Origin: Cupriavidus sp. EM10
Lineage (GTDB): Bacteria > Pseudomonadota > Gammaproteobacteria > Burkholderiales > Burkholderiaceae
Assembly (NCBI RefSeq): GCF_018729255.1
Contig: NZ_CP076061.1
Location: 744,001 to 808,000, forward strand
Direction of reading: 5' to 3'
Length of the DNA stretch: 64,000 bases
How positions within the stretch are numbered: position 1 is the first letter of the stretch; the number at the start of each line of letters is the position of its first letter. Of the stretch, positions 27,752-37,165 are shown in pieces. The notes beneath the pieces are model-generated. The model ran no database searches. It was not told the origin of the DNA and worked only from the letters and a program-made list of their open reading frames with translations. The translations under genes were made by a program, and so were the position numbers.

Positions 27752-29061
27752 ATGTCCTCCTCCAGCAGTTCCGCCGGGGCAATGCGCGCAGAAGGCGGCC
27801 ACGCCGCCCGCCCGCTGACCGGCCAGGACTACAAGACGCTTGCCCTCGCAGCACTGGGCGGTGCGCTTGAGTTCTACGATTTCATTATTTTGTCTTTTTC
27901 GCCAAGGTCATTGGCCAGCTGTTCTTTCCGGCTTCGGTGCCGGACTGGCTGCGCCTGCTGCAGACCTTCGGCATTTTCGCCGCCGGCTACCTGGCGCGTC
28001 CGCTGGGCGGCATCATCATGGCCCACTTCGGCGACCTGCTGGGCCGCAAGAAGATGTTCACGCTGTCGATCCTGCTGATGTCGGTGCCGACGCTGCTGAT
28101 GGGCCTGCTGCCCACCTACGCGACGATCGGCCTGCTGGCGCCGATGCTGCTGCTGGTGCTGCGCATCCTGCAGGGCGCCGCCGTGGGCGGTGAAGTGCCG
28201 GGTGCCTGGGTATTCGTGTCCGAACACGTGCCCAAGCGCCATATCGGCTATGCCTGCGGCACGCTGACCGCAGGCCTCACGGCCGGCATCCTGCTGGGTT
28301 CGCTGGTGGCCACCGGCATCAACGCGATCTTCGATCCGCAGGAACTGCTGTCCCATGGCTGGCGCGTGCCGTTCGTGCTGGGCGGCATCTTCGGCGTGGG
28401 GTCGATGTACCTGCGCCGCTGGCTGCACGAGACGCCGGTGTTTGCCGAACTGCAGCAACGCAAGGCGCTGGCCGCCGAGATGCCGCTCAAGGCCGTGGTG
28501 CGCGATCATCGCGGCGCCGTGCTGATCTCGGTGCTGCTGACGTGGATGCTGTCGGCTGGCATCGTGGTGGTGATCCTGCTGACCCCCACCTACCTGCAGA
28601 CGCTGTTCGGCTTCGACGCCCGCACGGCCCTGGTGGCCAACAGCGCGGCCACGCTGTGCCTGTCGATCGGCTGCGTGATCGCCGGCGTGCTGGCCGACCG
28701 CATCGGTGCCCGCCTGACGCTGACCATCGGCGGCGCGCTGCTGGCGGCCACGGCGTACCTGCTGTACACCACCATCGGCGCCCGCCCTGACCTGCTGCTG
28801 CCGCTGTACGCGCTGGCCGGCTTCTTCGTGGGCACCATCGGCGCCGTGCCTTACGTGCTGGTGCATGCCTTTCCGGCGCAAGTGCGATTCTCGGGGCTGT
28901 CCTTTTCGTACAACGTCTCGTACGCGATCTTCGGCGGCCTGACGCCGGTCATCGTCTCGCTGATGCTGAAGACCGACAAGCTGGCCCCGGCGCACTACGT
29001 GGTCGGCGTCTGCATCATGGGCATCGTCACCGCGCTGTTCGTGCGCAAGCGCGAGGCCTGA
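27752..29061 (+). CDS. MFS transporter of the metabolite:H+ symporter (ProP-like) family, frameshifted
   Basis: After repair about 436 residues with twelve helices. The N-terminal ALAALGGALEFYDFII and then FGIFAAGYLARPLGGIIMAH, GDLLGRKKMFTLSILLM and GGEVPGAWVFVSEHVPKR are MHS-family signatures (osmolyte and carboxylate symporters). The frame breaks just after EFYDFII. One extra T in the T4 run at 27888-27891 restores FIIFVFFAKVIGQLFFPA and joins the halves. Unrepaired, the C-terminal 374 residues would need a start at 27937, which would remove helix 1. Start at ATG 27752 (MSSSSSS) with only a weak ribosome site. Substrate unknown. Confidence 0.88.
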
Positions 29062-29099
29062 TTTACCGCCCGCTGTGCCCGCCGGCCTGTCCGGACAAA

Positions 29100-29130
29100 A
29101 AAGGGGGAAGGCCAGAAGCCTTCCCCCTTT
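29100..29130. terminator. Bidirectional intrinsic terminator
   Basis: A 13-bp perfect stem (AAAGGGGGAAGGC with its complement at 29118-29130) and a five-base loop, with A-runs before and T-rich sequence after. It lies between the convergent MHS transporter and PHB-depolymerase genes and serves both. Confidence 0.85.
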
Positions 29131-29149
29131 CATTTGCGCGGCAGCCGCG

Positions 29150-30204
29150 TCATGCCGCCCGGCGATACTGCCGGAAAAACTGCCACATCATCCAGCTTGC
29201 GTCAGGGCCGACGTCGCTGTGGTACTGCACGCTGGCGTCGCCGCCGCTCCAGGCATGATCGAGGCCCGCCACTTCCACCAGCCGCACGACGTCGCGATTC
29301 CAGCGGCCGAAGCGGGCTTCGCGATAATCCCCTGCTCCATCGACGGCGCGTCATTGGCGCATTCGAGACGCTCGTCGGCGCGTTCGCTCAGCCCGTTGTA
29401 GGTCAGGAACTGGCGCGCCAGCAGGCGGCCGTTGACCGGGTTTACCGCATCGTCGGTCATGCCATGCACGACGATGGCCGGCATCTCGGGACCCCCTGGC
29501 GTCACGCCGGCCGCATCGAGCAGCAGCGCCGGCTCCAGGTCGGTACCCTGCCGCATCGCCTTGAGCCCCGCGCCCGGATTGCCGGCCGCGCCAATCACGA
29601 CGCCCGAGTGCAAACCCACGGCCGCCACCTTTTCGGGATAGCGCAGCGCCACCACGGCCGCCATGGCCGCTCCCGCGGACAGGCCTGCCAGATAGACCTC
29701 GCCGGTGCGGACGTCCGGCCGGCTGGCCAGTTCGTCGATCAGCATGGCCACGGCCTGCGCCTCGCGTCCGCCCTCGCCGTCACCCAGGTCGAACCACTGC
29801 CAGCAGCGGTGCACGGACCGGCGCAGCGGCTGCTGCGGATAGGCCACCATGAACCCCTCGCGCTCGGCCAGCGCGTTCATGCGCGTGCCGGCGGCCAGGT
29901 CTTCGGGCGTTTGCTGGCAGCCGTGCAGCATCACCACCAGCGGCAATGCGCCCTTGGCGCCAGACGGAATATAGAGACGATAGGAAAGCTGCGGCACCAG
30001 CTCGCCTGGCAGCGGTGCCAGGCCCAGCTTGTGCGATTGCCACGAACCGGGCAGGGCCGGCGCGGGGCTGCGCAGCCGGCGTGCGGCTGGCTGGGCTGGA
30101 TCGAAACGCCCCAGCCAGGAACGAATTTGCTTCGCGGCCCGGTATTGCGAGCGACCGAATTGTCGCCACTGCACATCCCAGGCCGGAGACAGGCTTTTGG
30201 CCAT
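29150..30204 (-). CDS. PHB depolymerase-family esterase, frameshifted near the C-terminus
   Basis: After repair 351 residues. Alpha/beta hydrolase of the LpqC/PhaZ-like esterase family, acting on polyhydroxyalkanoate or similar esters. Features are YRLYIPSGAKGALPLVVMLH, GCQQTPEDLAAGTRMN, the nucleophile elbow VYLAGLSAGAAMAAVVAL (G-L-S-A-G) and VVHGMTDDAVNP with the catalytic aspartate. The catalytic histidine region lies beyond the frame break. One base added to the C4 run at 29329-29332 gives QGDYREARFGRWNRD and then VAGLDHAWSGGDASVQYH, supplying the missing histidine. Start ATG 30204 is preferred (AGGAG seven bases upstream) over ATG 30222. Confidence 0.9.
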
Positions 30205-30484
30205 ATGAAGACTCCTGCTCATCTAGCGATGGGTCTCCTCCTGTATTTGTGCGACGCAGCATAACACAGCCGACGTGATGGATTGCCGCTATTGTCTGCA
30301 AGAAGCAACATGAAATTTGGAAACAAAAATCTCCTTGGTCGGCGGCCTTCACCCGAACGCGTCAGCGCTTTGGGAAAAAACTTAGCTCTTGCCTACGAAA
30401 GAATGCAAAACGCGCATAGATCGCAGCGTTTTGCCAGAACTTATACTGGGCAGCATCCCAGCCCACCGGAAGCACCACGCGGCG
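30205..30484. other. Divergent intergenic region, esterase and FNR-type regulator
   Basis: 280 bases, AT-richer than its flanks (TTGGAAACAAAAATC near 30317). It should contain the promoters of both genes. No FNR box or extra gene is evident. Confidence 0.45.
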
Positions 30485-31227
30485 ATGCCCCTCGACCGTC
30501 CCGGCACAAGCGCCCCTTCCTGCAGCCTTTGCCCGTTCCGCCCGGCGTGCCGCCATGCCTGCGGCGATAGCGCCCTGCACGCGACGGCGCCGCTTGCGCC
30601 AGCCCGGATACGGTTGAGAGCCGGAGATGTGCTCTATGCGCAGGGCCGCCCGAAACTTTCGGTCTTCCCGGTGCAAGCGGGTGGCCTGAAGCAGATCTAC
30701 GAGTCGCGCCTGGGATGGCGTCAGGTGAACGGCTTTTTCATTGCGGAGACGTCTGCGGCCTGGAAGCGAACGAACCCGCCACCCACACTGCCAGCGCCGT
30801 CGCGCTGCAAGACACCGAATGCTGTACCGTCCCCATTGAAGCGTTGCGTGGCAGCCTTGCCGATCCGGGCATGCGCGCCGCCATCCTGGCCAACCTGCGC
30901 AGGCAGGCCGACCGGCAGGCGGAACTGCTCGTGGCCATCGGCTCGATGAAGGCCGCTCAACGGCTGGCCATGCTGTTGCTGGACCTGTCCGCCGAACAGG
31001 CCAGGCGTGGCGTTGGGAAAGGGGAATTGACGCTCGCGATGACACGGGACGACATCGCCAGCTACCTCGGCCTGACGCTCGAAACCGTGTCGCGCCTGCT
31101 GTCGCGTTTTCGCTCGGTCGGCTTGATCACGGTACGGCATCGCATGCTGCGGATCGTCGATCCCGAAGGACTTGCCGACGTGTATGCCGACGCGGACCGC
31201 ATTGCCCGGCGCGGCCCGGGAGACTGA
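30485..31227 (+). CDS. FNR-type Crp-family oxygen-responsive regulator, frameshifted
   Basis: After repair about 247 residues. The N-terminus holds CSLCPFRPAC, the exact C-x2-C-x5-C spacing of the FNR [4Fe-4S] cluster (residues 13, 16, 22). The fourth ligand is expected in ALQDTECCTVPIEAL, matching FNR Cys122. The cyclic-nucleotide-like beta-roll is LRAGDVLYAQGRPKLSVFPV. The helix-turn-helix MTRDDIASYLGLTLETVSRL, then LSRFRSVGLITV, has the E-x2-S-R recognition of TTGAT half-sites. The frame breaks after RQVNGFF: one base is missing near the T5 run at 30734-30738 or the GG at 30745, and repair gives GFFIAGDVCGLEA. Start ATG 30485 is inferred. Confidence 0.88.
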
Positions 31228-31249
31228 GCGCCGCGCCCGCGATCCCCGG

Positions 31250-32119
31250 CTATTCCTTCGCCACGGGGTCCCAGCCCTGAGGCGCGAAGCTGCGGATGGC
31301 CCCGGCCCGCGACGCCGTGCCCTTGCCCAGGTCGCGTTCATAGAAACGGCGCTCGCTGTCGAGCATGAACGTATGCACGCCCGAATCGCCATAGCGCGCC
31401 GGCCAGGCGATGAATGCGAACTTCGCGTCACTACCCTTGGGCGCAGCAAGCACGCGGTAGCGATAGCCGAAAAAGGCCTCGTCGGGCGGCGTCTCCGGGC
31501 TCATGGCCAGGGCGTCCGGGCCCAGCGGGCTATCGTTCTCCGTCGATGCCGACGGCCAGTACAGGCCATCGGTTCTGCCCGGCGTGCTGACCAGCTGGCG
31601 GGCGAACGCGCCGTTGCCCACCTGCTCGGCATAGCGCTGCTGCGCGTCGGCCAGCTGCAGCAGCGTGTCCATGGCCACGATCTCGTTGCGGCCAATGCGG
31701 CGCACGCGGACTTCGCGCTCGCCGGCGGTCAGGTCGAACTGCCATCCCGCCTTGCGCTTCACGATCGGCACCGGAAAGGTCCACCCGCTGCTACCCACTT
31801 CCACACTGGCGCTGTTCTCGCCGTCCTTGCGAATGGCGTGGTGGCTGGCCCATGCGCCAAGGAAGTCGTAGATGTCCTGCTGGTTCAGTCGAGGTGGCAC
31901 GATCCGCCGGTACTGCGCCCCCAGCACGCGCTTGAGCGCGTCGGTATCGCTGCGCGCCACCCCGTCGCCCAATGCATCCATGGCCGCCTCGGGCGACGCA
32001 AACACCTGCTGCGCCATGGCCGGCGCGGCCATCGACACGACCGCCAGCACGGCCACGGCCAGTGCGCGCAACGACTTCCAACCGCCTGCGTTTCCGCCAA
32101 TTCCCTGGTTGTGCTTCAT
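31250..32119 (-). CDS. DUF2950 exported protein
   Basis: 289 residues from ATG 32119, with GGAGGTAACG upstream. Signal peptide SLRALAVAVLAVVSMAAPAMAQQ, then the DUF2950 pattern: VFASPEAAMDALGDGVARSD, DIYDFLGAWASHHAIRKDGE, VGSSGWTFPVPIVKRKAGWQ, FDLTAGEREVRVRRIGRNEI and FFGYRYRVLAAPKGSDA. Periplasmic protein of unknown function, paired with the DUF3300 gene directly upstream (three bases between stop and start). Confidence 0.92.
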   Translation of the reverse strand: MKHNQGIGGNAGGWKSLRALAVAVLAVVSMAAPAMAQQVFASPEAAMDALGDGVARSDTDALKRVLGAQYRRIVPPRLNQQDIYDFLGAWASHHAIRKDGENSASVEVGSSGWTFPVPIVKRKAGWQFDLTAGEREVRVRRIGRNEIVAMDTLLQLADAQQRYAEQVGNGAFARQLVSTPGRTDGLYWPSASTENDSPLGPDALAMSPETPPDEAFFGYRYRVLAAPKGSDAKFAFIAWPARYGDSGVHTFMLDSERRFYERDLGKGTASRAGAIRSFAPQGWDPVAKE

Positions 32120-32121
32120 CG

Positions 32122-33491
32122 TTACCTCCGACCGTGACCGAAATGAGCGCCGCCAGCACCGCCGCCACCGCCAAAGTGCCCGCCACCCGCGTTGCCACCG
32201 CCATGGAAGCCGCCGCCTCCGCGCTCCGGCATCGCGCGTTGTGGCGCTTGCCCGCCGCCTGCGCGCTGCAGCCCGCTGCCGCCGCGTTCGGTCTGCTGAC
32301 GCATGCGGTCGCCATTGCCGGCATCGTGAAAAGCGTTGGCGTGATTGCTGTCGCGCGCACGGTTGCGGGCTTCCGTCTGATCGGCGCGCTGGCGGCTGGC
32401 CCCCGCCGGACGCGGGTTCTGCCCACCCCCTGACGATTGACGCCCGGCGAGCCGTGCCCTTGGATCGACTGGCCGGTCCGCCCCTGGAATGACTGTGCGG
32501 CGCGGTCGCGTGCGGCATCGCGCTGGTTCTGCGCGCCGCCTGGCCGTTGCGGATTCTGGACCCCGCCACCGCCCTGCCCCAGCCGCTGGCCGCCGGCCTG
32601 GCCCGGCGGCGGACGATTGGCCAGCGCCTGCTGCCGCTGCGCATCGAAGCGGTTGGCGACGTTGGGATTGTTATACGGCACGTTGCCGCGATTGGCGGGA
32701 TTGTGCTGCCAGTTCACGTTGGCGCGGTTCACGTCGAGCCGCTGGTTCACGTTGATATTGTTGTAGCGGTTGACGTTGATGTTGACGTCATGGCCGCCCC
32801 AGTTGAATCCGCCCCACATCGAATTCACGGCCGCCACACCCAGGCCGAATCCGATGCCCGCGACCAGCGACGTCGCGAACACCGAACCGGGCGGCGGCGG
32901 ATAGTAGGCGGGCGGATAGGCGGGATAGGGCCAGGTGCCGTAGACCACGGTGGGGTTGTACGCCGGCACATACACCACCTGCGGGTTGGCGGGTTCGATC
33001 TGGACGATGGTCGTGCCGCCGGTCTGCTGCGTTACCACCTTCTGCTGTTCTGTGGTCTTCAGCGTGCCGGCCTTCTGCGCCTGCACGCGCAGCCGCTGCA
33101 CCGAGTCCATCACGTCATCGGGCTGGGCCAGGAACGCATCGCCCACCGACTGCACCCACTGCGGCTGCCGCCCCATCATGTCCATGACCGACGGGAACGC
33201 CACCAGCGACTGCACGCTGGGGTCCCATGGCTCGCCGGCCACCGCCTTGGTTGCGGCATCGCCCGACAGGCTCTGGTTCGACTTCGACCACTGCGCGGCA
33301 GCGGCCACGTCGGCGGGATACGTCGAAGCCATCAGCACCTGCGACAGCAACGCATCGGGATAAAGCGCCACCGGCGCCAGCAGCTGGTCGAGATGTGGCG
33401 GGTCGAGCTTTGCCTGGGCCATCGCACCGCCTGCGGTGGCAAGCAGGGTCAGGCCGAGCAGCCAGGCCAGGATTTGTCGCACGCGCAACAT
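32122..33491 (-). CDS. DUF3300 exported protein with glycine/asparagine-rich tail, frameshifted
   Basis: After repair 456 residues. Signal peptide MLRVRQILAWLLGLTLLATA, DUF3300 core (LDQLLAPVALYPDALLSQVL, MASTYPADVAAAAQWSKSNQ, VVYVPAYNPTVVYGTWPYPA), then an Asn/Gln/Gly-rich tail. The frame breaks after SPGVNRQG. One base added to the C5 run at 32426-32430 gives RQGGGQNPRPAG and continues to the GGGGFHGGGNAGGGHFGGGG terminus, the usual end of this family. ATG 33491 is preferred over GTG 33497 because GAGGGAG precedes it. Probably an envelope protein; role unknown. Confidence 0.9.
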
Positions 33492-33570
33492 GATCACTCC
33501 CTCAATGACGAAAAAGGACCGCTACACCTGCCTTCCGGAAACTGGCCGGGCATTACCCAAGCTGGATGAC

Positions 33571-33936
33571 TTACTTGCGGGCCTGCGCGCACTCCTGCCG
33601 GTAGGCTTCTTCCAGGCGCTTGCGTTCGGGTGCGCGTTCGAGCGTGGAATAGGTGCGCCCGTCCGCGGTGGTGACATTCGACTGGCCCTTTGACCATTGC
33701 GGCCCGGCGGGCAATGCGTTGATCCTGTCGAGCAGCTGGCGGCAATGGTCGCGCTGCGATGCGCCGGCCGACGCGCCCGGATCCTCCACGGTGGACGTGG
33801 CGGGATCGAGCATGCGCGGCGGCGGCGGGGCAATCATCGGCGTGGACGGGTCCGTCGGAGGCGTCGCCTGTCCGTAGGCAACGAACGGGACCACACATAC
33901 AGCTGCAGCGATGGCTGCCAAAACCTTTCTCACCAC
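33571..33936 (-). CDS. Small exported protein of unknown function
   Basis: 121 residues if translated from GTG 33936, chosen because GGAG lies five bases upstream (ATG 33963 would add nine residues). Signal peptide KVLAAIAAAVCVVPFVAYGQ, then a Pro-rich linker and a conserved-looking tail: HCRQLLDRINALPAGPQWSK and TYSTLERAPERKRLEEAYRQ, with one cysteine pair (HCRQ, QECA) that may form a disulfide. I do not recognise the family. It lies 79 bases upstream of the DUF3300 gene on the same strand. Confidence 0.6.
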   Translation of the reverse strand: MVRKVLAAIAAAVCVVPFVAYGQATPPTDPSTPMIAPPPPRMLDPATSTVEDPGASAGASQRDHCRQLLDRINALPAGPQWSKGQSNVTTADGRTYSTLERAPERKRLEEAYRQECAQARK

Positions 33937-34009
33937 AAAAACTCCAGAATTCAGCGGCAACATGTGCGTTGCCATTGCGATGGCTGCCGGCCCGCGGGTG
34001 GCCGCGATG

Positions 34010-34300
34010 TCAGGCATCGACCTTGCCGTTACCCCGCCTGCCGGCACGATTGCGCAGCAGCTCCAGTTGCAGCAGCGCATCCGCAAGCATACTCTTCAGC
34101 CGCACATTTTCTTCCTCGAGCTGCCGCATGCGCCGTGCGTCGGCGCCATCGGCATGCCGGGGCGGGCCGTACCGCGCGCGCCAGCCGTAGAACGAGGCAT
34201 CGCTGAAGCCGTAGCGCGCGCACAGTTCCCGCACGGGCACACCGCTCGCGGCCTCGGCCAGGTACATGCGGATCTGCTCCTCCGAATAGCGTCTGTTCAC
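34010..34300 (-). CDS. IS3-family transposase orfA-like helix-turn-helix protein (solo)
   Basis: 96 residues. RRYSEEQIRMYLAEAASGVP, VRELCARYGFSDASFYGWRA and LEEENVRLKSMLADALLQLE form the helix-turn-helix plus leucine-zipper layout of IS3-group OrfA. No OrfB integrase (DDE) gene follows, and no terminal inverted repeats or target duplication are apparent. It is therefore an insertion-sequence remnant or a domesticated HTH protein. The adjacent stretch to 35154 is AT-richer than its surroundings. Confidence 0.75.
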   Translation of the reverse strand: MNRRYSEEQIRMYLAEAASGVPVRELCARYGFSDASFYGWRARYGPPRHADGADARRMRQLEEENVRLKSMLADALLQLELLRNRAGRRGNGKVDA

Positions 34301-35154
34301 CGATGCCTCCGCTCGTGGCGTCCCCCGCGCGGCGGGCGCAGCGGCCAGCCGTTCATGCCGGTAAGGTAGCCCAGCGCTCGCGCAAAAGGAATTCAGTGTC
34401 TTCGCCGTACGAGTTAAGCAAATTGAAAGAAAAGCATCGGCAAGGTCAACGACGCTGGAGGCGGCATCGGTATGCGGATACGCCCCCGCCCATCTGGGTC
34501 ACGCGTGGCGCGGCCTCGCAAATTTCGTTTTTCCAACTTGGAACAATCTGGTTCCGAGCTCATGCCCGAACGTCCGGTTGAAACACTTTGCCTGGTCCGC
34601 CGCGATTGCCCATCGAAAATGCCGTGTCCGGTGCATCGCCCCGCCACGCCTGTTGCCGCGCGGTTTTTCGACCTTGTATGTATGTGCGAACAAAGGGCCT
34701 TTATGGGCGGCGCGACCACACGACATCAAACACGTTCTAGTAGTTTCCAAAATGTTGTATTAAGATTTCTTCGCATCAACTAAATTTCAAACGCCTGCAA
34801 GGCACGCCTCTCCGGCGTCGCAGACAGGCGTCCGGCAGCCCCTCACCTTCGCGGTGACGACGGCGACTGCCGGGTCCGGGCCTGAGGAAGAGGACCACTG
34901 CCGTACCGCACATGCCTTCGGCGTCCTGCCGAAGAAGCGCGGCAATCGTGGATGTACCCGTGTGCAAAGACACGGGTTGCATTGCCCGGGCGTACATGTT
35001 TTTTTCGTTCCCGCCCCTTGTAGTTTCATGCTGTATGGGTTGCAAGCGTTGCGTGGTGTCTGGACCGGGCAACGACTGGTCTTGCAGGCACGCAGTTGCA
35101 GCGCTACGCCACAACAAGAAAAAACACATAAGTCTCGGATCGGGAGAAGTCAGT
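34301..35154. other. Gene-poor, AT-richer region beside the IS remnant
   Basis: 854 bases without a convincing gene. Several open frames exist but lack ribosome sites, conserved composition or recognisable domains. Base composition is visibly lower in GC than elsewhere, especially at 34380-34450 and 34660-34790. Its right end carries the upstream region of the LysR gene (GGGAGAAGTC before ATG 35155). Confidence 0.55.
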
Positions 35155-36108
35155 ATGCGGCACGTCAGCACCAAGCTATTGCATGTGTTCGTCCTGCTCA
35201 TGGAGTACCGCGACCTCGGCGCGGTAGCAGCCTGCACCCAGGGGCGCATTCCAACCGTTGCCTACAGCCTGGCTCGCCTGCGCGAGATCACCGGCGACGC
35301 CCTGTTCGTCAAGCGCAACGGCACGCTTGAGCCAACGCCCCATGCGATGCGGCTCGAACAGACGGCGCGCCAGATCCTTGCGCGCTGGAACCAGCTGGTG
35401 CAGCCGCAGGACCAGGTGGCCCAGGCGGCCGGCAATGGCCGCCGCATTTCGATCGGGTTTTCATCGTCGATCGGCGATCCGGTCATCACGGAAATCCTGA
35501 CCACCCTGTGCGAGCGATACCCGCACGACAGCTTCGTCACGCGTCCGGTCATCGCCGATGCCTCGCTGGGCGACAGCCTCGATACCGGCGATCTCGACTG
35601 CGCGTTCGTGGTCGATGGCGCCCAGGTGCCCGACAGCGTGACGCCGCATAGTATTCTCGCCACGCCGAGGCGGCTGGTGAGCGCCACGCGCGGCGGCACG
35701 AACGACGAGGCCGAAACCGACTGGATCCTGCTGCAGGAGGATTGCGAAAGCGGCAGCCCGCTGCACGCCTTTCTGGTCCGGCGCGCCAATACGCCGGGGC
35801 ATCGCGAGACCGTGGTGCCGTCGTGGCATTCGCAGATCACGCTGCTGCATTCGGCTGGCGGCATCTGCCCGGTGCTGGACTTCAACGTGCCGTTGGTCAC
35901 GCGCGACCGCAAGACCCGGCTGCTGGCGCCGCCGGCAGCGTTTCCCGCCTGGGCAGCGCTGCATTTCTGGACGCCCCAGCGCGCGCAGGACCCCACGGCG
36001 CTGCGCGACATCATGGATGTCGGCGCGTCGATCCTGCGCGATCCGCTCAAGGCCATCGACGGCCGCCGCCACGCCCAGCAACGCGTCCCGGCCCTGGCTA
36101 TCGCCTGA
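35155..36108 (+). CDS. LysR-family transcriptional regulator
   Basis: 317 residues from ATG 35155, with GGGAGAA upstream. The N-terminal winged helix is LLHVFVLLMEYRDLGAVAAC, TQGRIPTVAYSLARLREITG and DALFVKRNGTLEPTPHAMRL. The helix is somewhat degenerate compared with standard LysR proteins (no ASxLxxS...QPA pattern), but the D-A-L-F-V-K/R-x-G-x-x-x-x-P-T motif is clear. The substrate-binding half starts near RRISIGFSSSIGDPVITEIL. No obvious divergent target gene, because the upstream region is gene-poor. A strong terminator hairpin follows. Confidence 0.88.
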   Translation: MRHVSTKLLHVFVLLMEYRDLGAVAACTQGRIPTVAYSLARLREITGDALFVKRNGTLEPTPHAMRLEQTARQILARWNQLVQPQDQVAQAAGNGRRISIGFSSSIGDPVITEILTTLCERYPHDSFVTRPVIADASLGDSLDTGDLDCAFVVDGAQVPDSVTPHSILATPRRLVSATRGGTNDEAETDWILLQEDCESGSPLHAFLVRRANTPGHRETVVPSWHSQITLLHSAGGICPVLDFNVPLVTRDRKTRLLAPPAAFPAWAALHFWTPQRAQDPTALRDIMDVGASILRDPLKAIDGRRHAQQRVPALAIA

Positions 36109-36124
36109 ACCTGCGCAAGACAGA

Positions 36125-36158
36125 CAAGGCCTCGCGATGGCGACATCGCGAGGCCTTG
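36125..36158 (+). terminator. Terminator hairpin after the LysR gene
   Basis: A 15-bp perfect stem (CAAGGCCTCGCGATG and complement) with loop GCGA, 17 bases after the stop codon. Confidence 0.8.
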
Positions 36159-36407
36159 TGCATTTCCCCTGCGCCATCGCAGGACTCTTTCGTGCATTTG
36201 CGAATCCTCTTACTCCCATCCGCGTCTTCGCGCATTAACCTCGCCGGGCATCGCTGTGTTTCGGATCGTCACCCATGCGATCCGCCACGCAGCATGCGCG
36301 CAGCCCATGCGTGTTTGCGCCGCATGCCACCTCGCGTGCGGCGCATTTTCGACGCCAGCGCGAAGCCGAACGCTGAAGAGACATGTGTACAGGACAGGAG
36401 TCGATGG

Positions 36408-37070
36408 ATGACGTTGAGGATTTTGCTGGCCGACGACCACCCCGTCATAACGGCGGCGATCCGGGCCAGGTTGCAGTCGCAGACCGGCTGGGAAGTCTGC
36501 GGGGAAGTGATCAGTGCCACCGATCTGCTGCAGCAGACCGATCTCTTGCGGCCCGATATCGTGGTCACCGACTACCACATGCCAGGGCCGGCCGAGCTGG
36601 ATGGCGTACGACTGCTGACAGCGCTGCGCCGCCGGTATCCGGCCATGGCGGTGGTGGTGCTGACGATGATCACCAATCCGCTGGTGCTCCGCACGATCCT
36701 CGACGTCCGCGTGCAGGGGCTGCTGCTCAAGGACAGCCAGCTTACCGAGATCGTGACGGCCATCGTCCGTGCGCAGCGCGGCTATACCTATATCGGCAAG
36801 TCGGCGCTGCGGGCGCTGGCGCCGACCGAAGTGCGCCCCATGATGCCGATTGGCCGCGAAGGCATGCAACGGCTGTCGGCACGGGAAACGGAAGTCCTGC
36901 GGCTGTACCTGACCGGGCGCTCGGTGACCGAGATTGCCGCCACGCTCTGCCGCAGCGTCAAGACCATCAGCCGGCAGAAGAACTGCGCGATGCACAAGCT
37001 GGGCGTGGGCAACGACCGCGAGCTGTTCGAATGCGCGGCCCTGCAGGGCATGGTGCTGCCACAGTGCTGA
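36408..37070 (+). CDS. NarL/LuxR-family response regulator (orphan)
   Basis: 220 residues from ATG 36408, with CAGGAG upstream. Receiver domain: LRILLADDHPVITAAIRARL, phospho-acceptor aspartate in IVVTDYHMPG, and conserved lysine in GLLLKDS. LuxR-type helix-turn-helix: LSARETEVLRLYLTGRSVTE, IAATLCRSVKTISRQKNCAM. The layout resembles RcsB/BvgA/NarL. No sensor kinase is adjacent, so it may be an orphan or partnered elsewhere. Its stop overlaps the ATG at 37070 in the cobB leader region. Confidence 0.93.
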   Translation: MTLRILLADDHPVITAAIRARLQSQTGWEVCGEVISATDLLQQTDLLRPDIVVTDYHMPGPAELDGVRLLTALRRRYPAMAVVVLTMITNPLVLRTILDVRVQGLLLKDSQLTEIVTAIVRAQRGYTYIGKSALRALAPTEVRPMMPIGREGMQRLSARETEVLRLYLTGRSVTEIAATLCRSVKTISRQKNCAMHKLGVGNDRELFECAALQGMVLPQC

Positions 37071-37165
37071 TGACCATGGACACCGCTCGCTATAATCGGC
37101 CAAGCCTTCCGACCCTGCCGAACCCCTTGCCGCGCGGGGGCTTGCCCGCCGCGCCATCCACGCTC

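Noticed and set aside
34776..35249. Cysteine- and arginine-rich minus-strand frames in the gene-poor region
   Set aside because: No ribosome site, no conserved composition, and overlap with the LysR start; considered chance.
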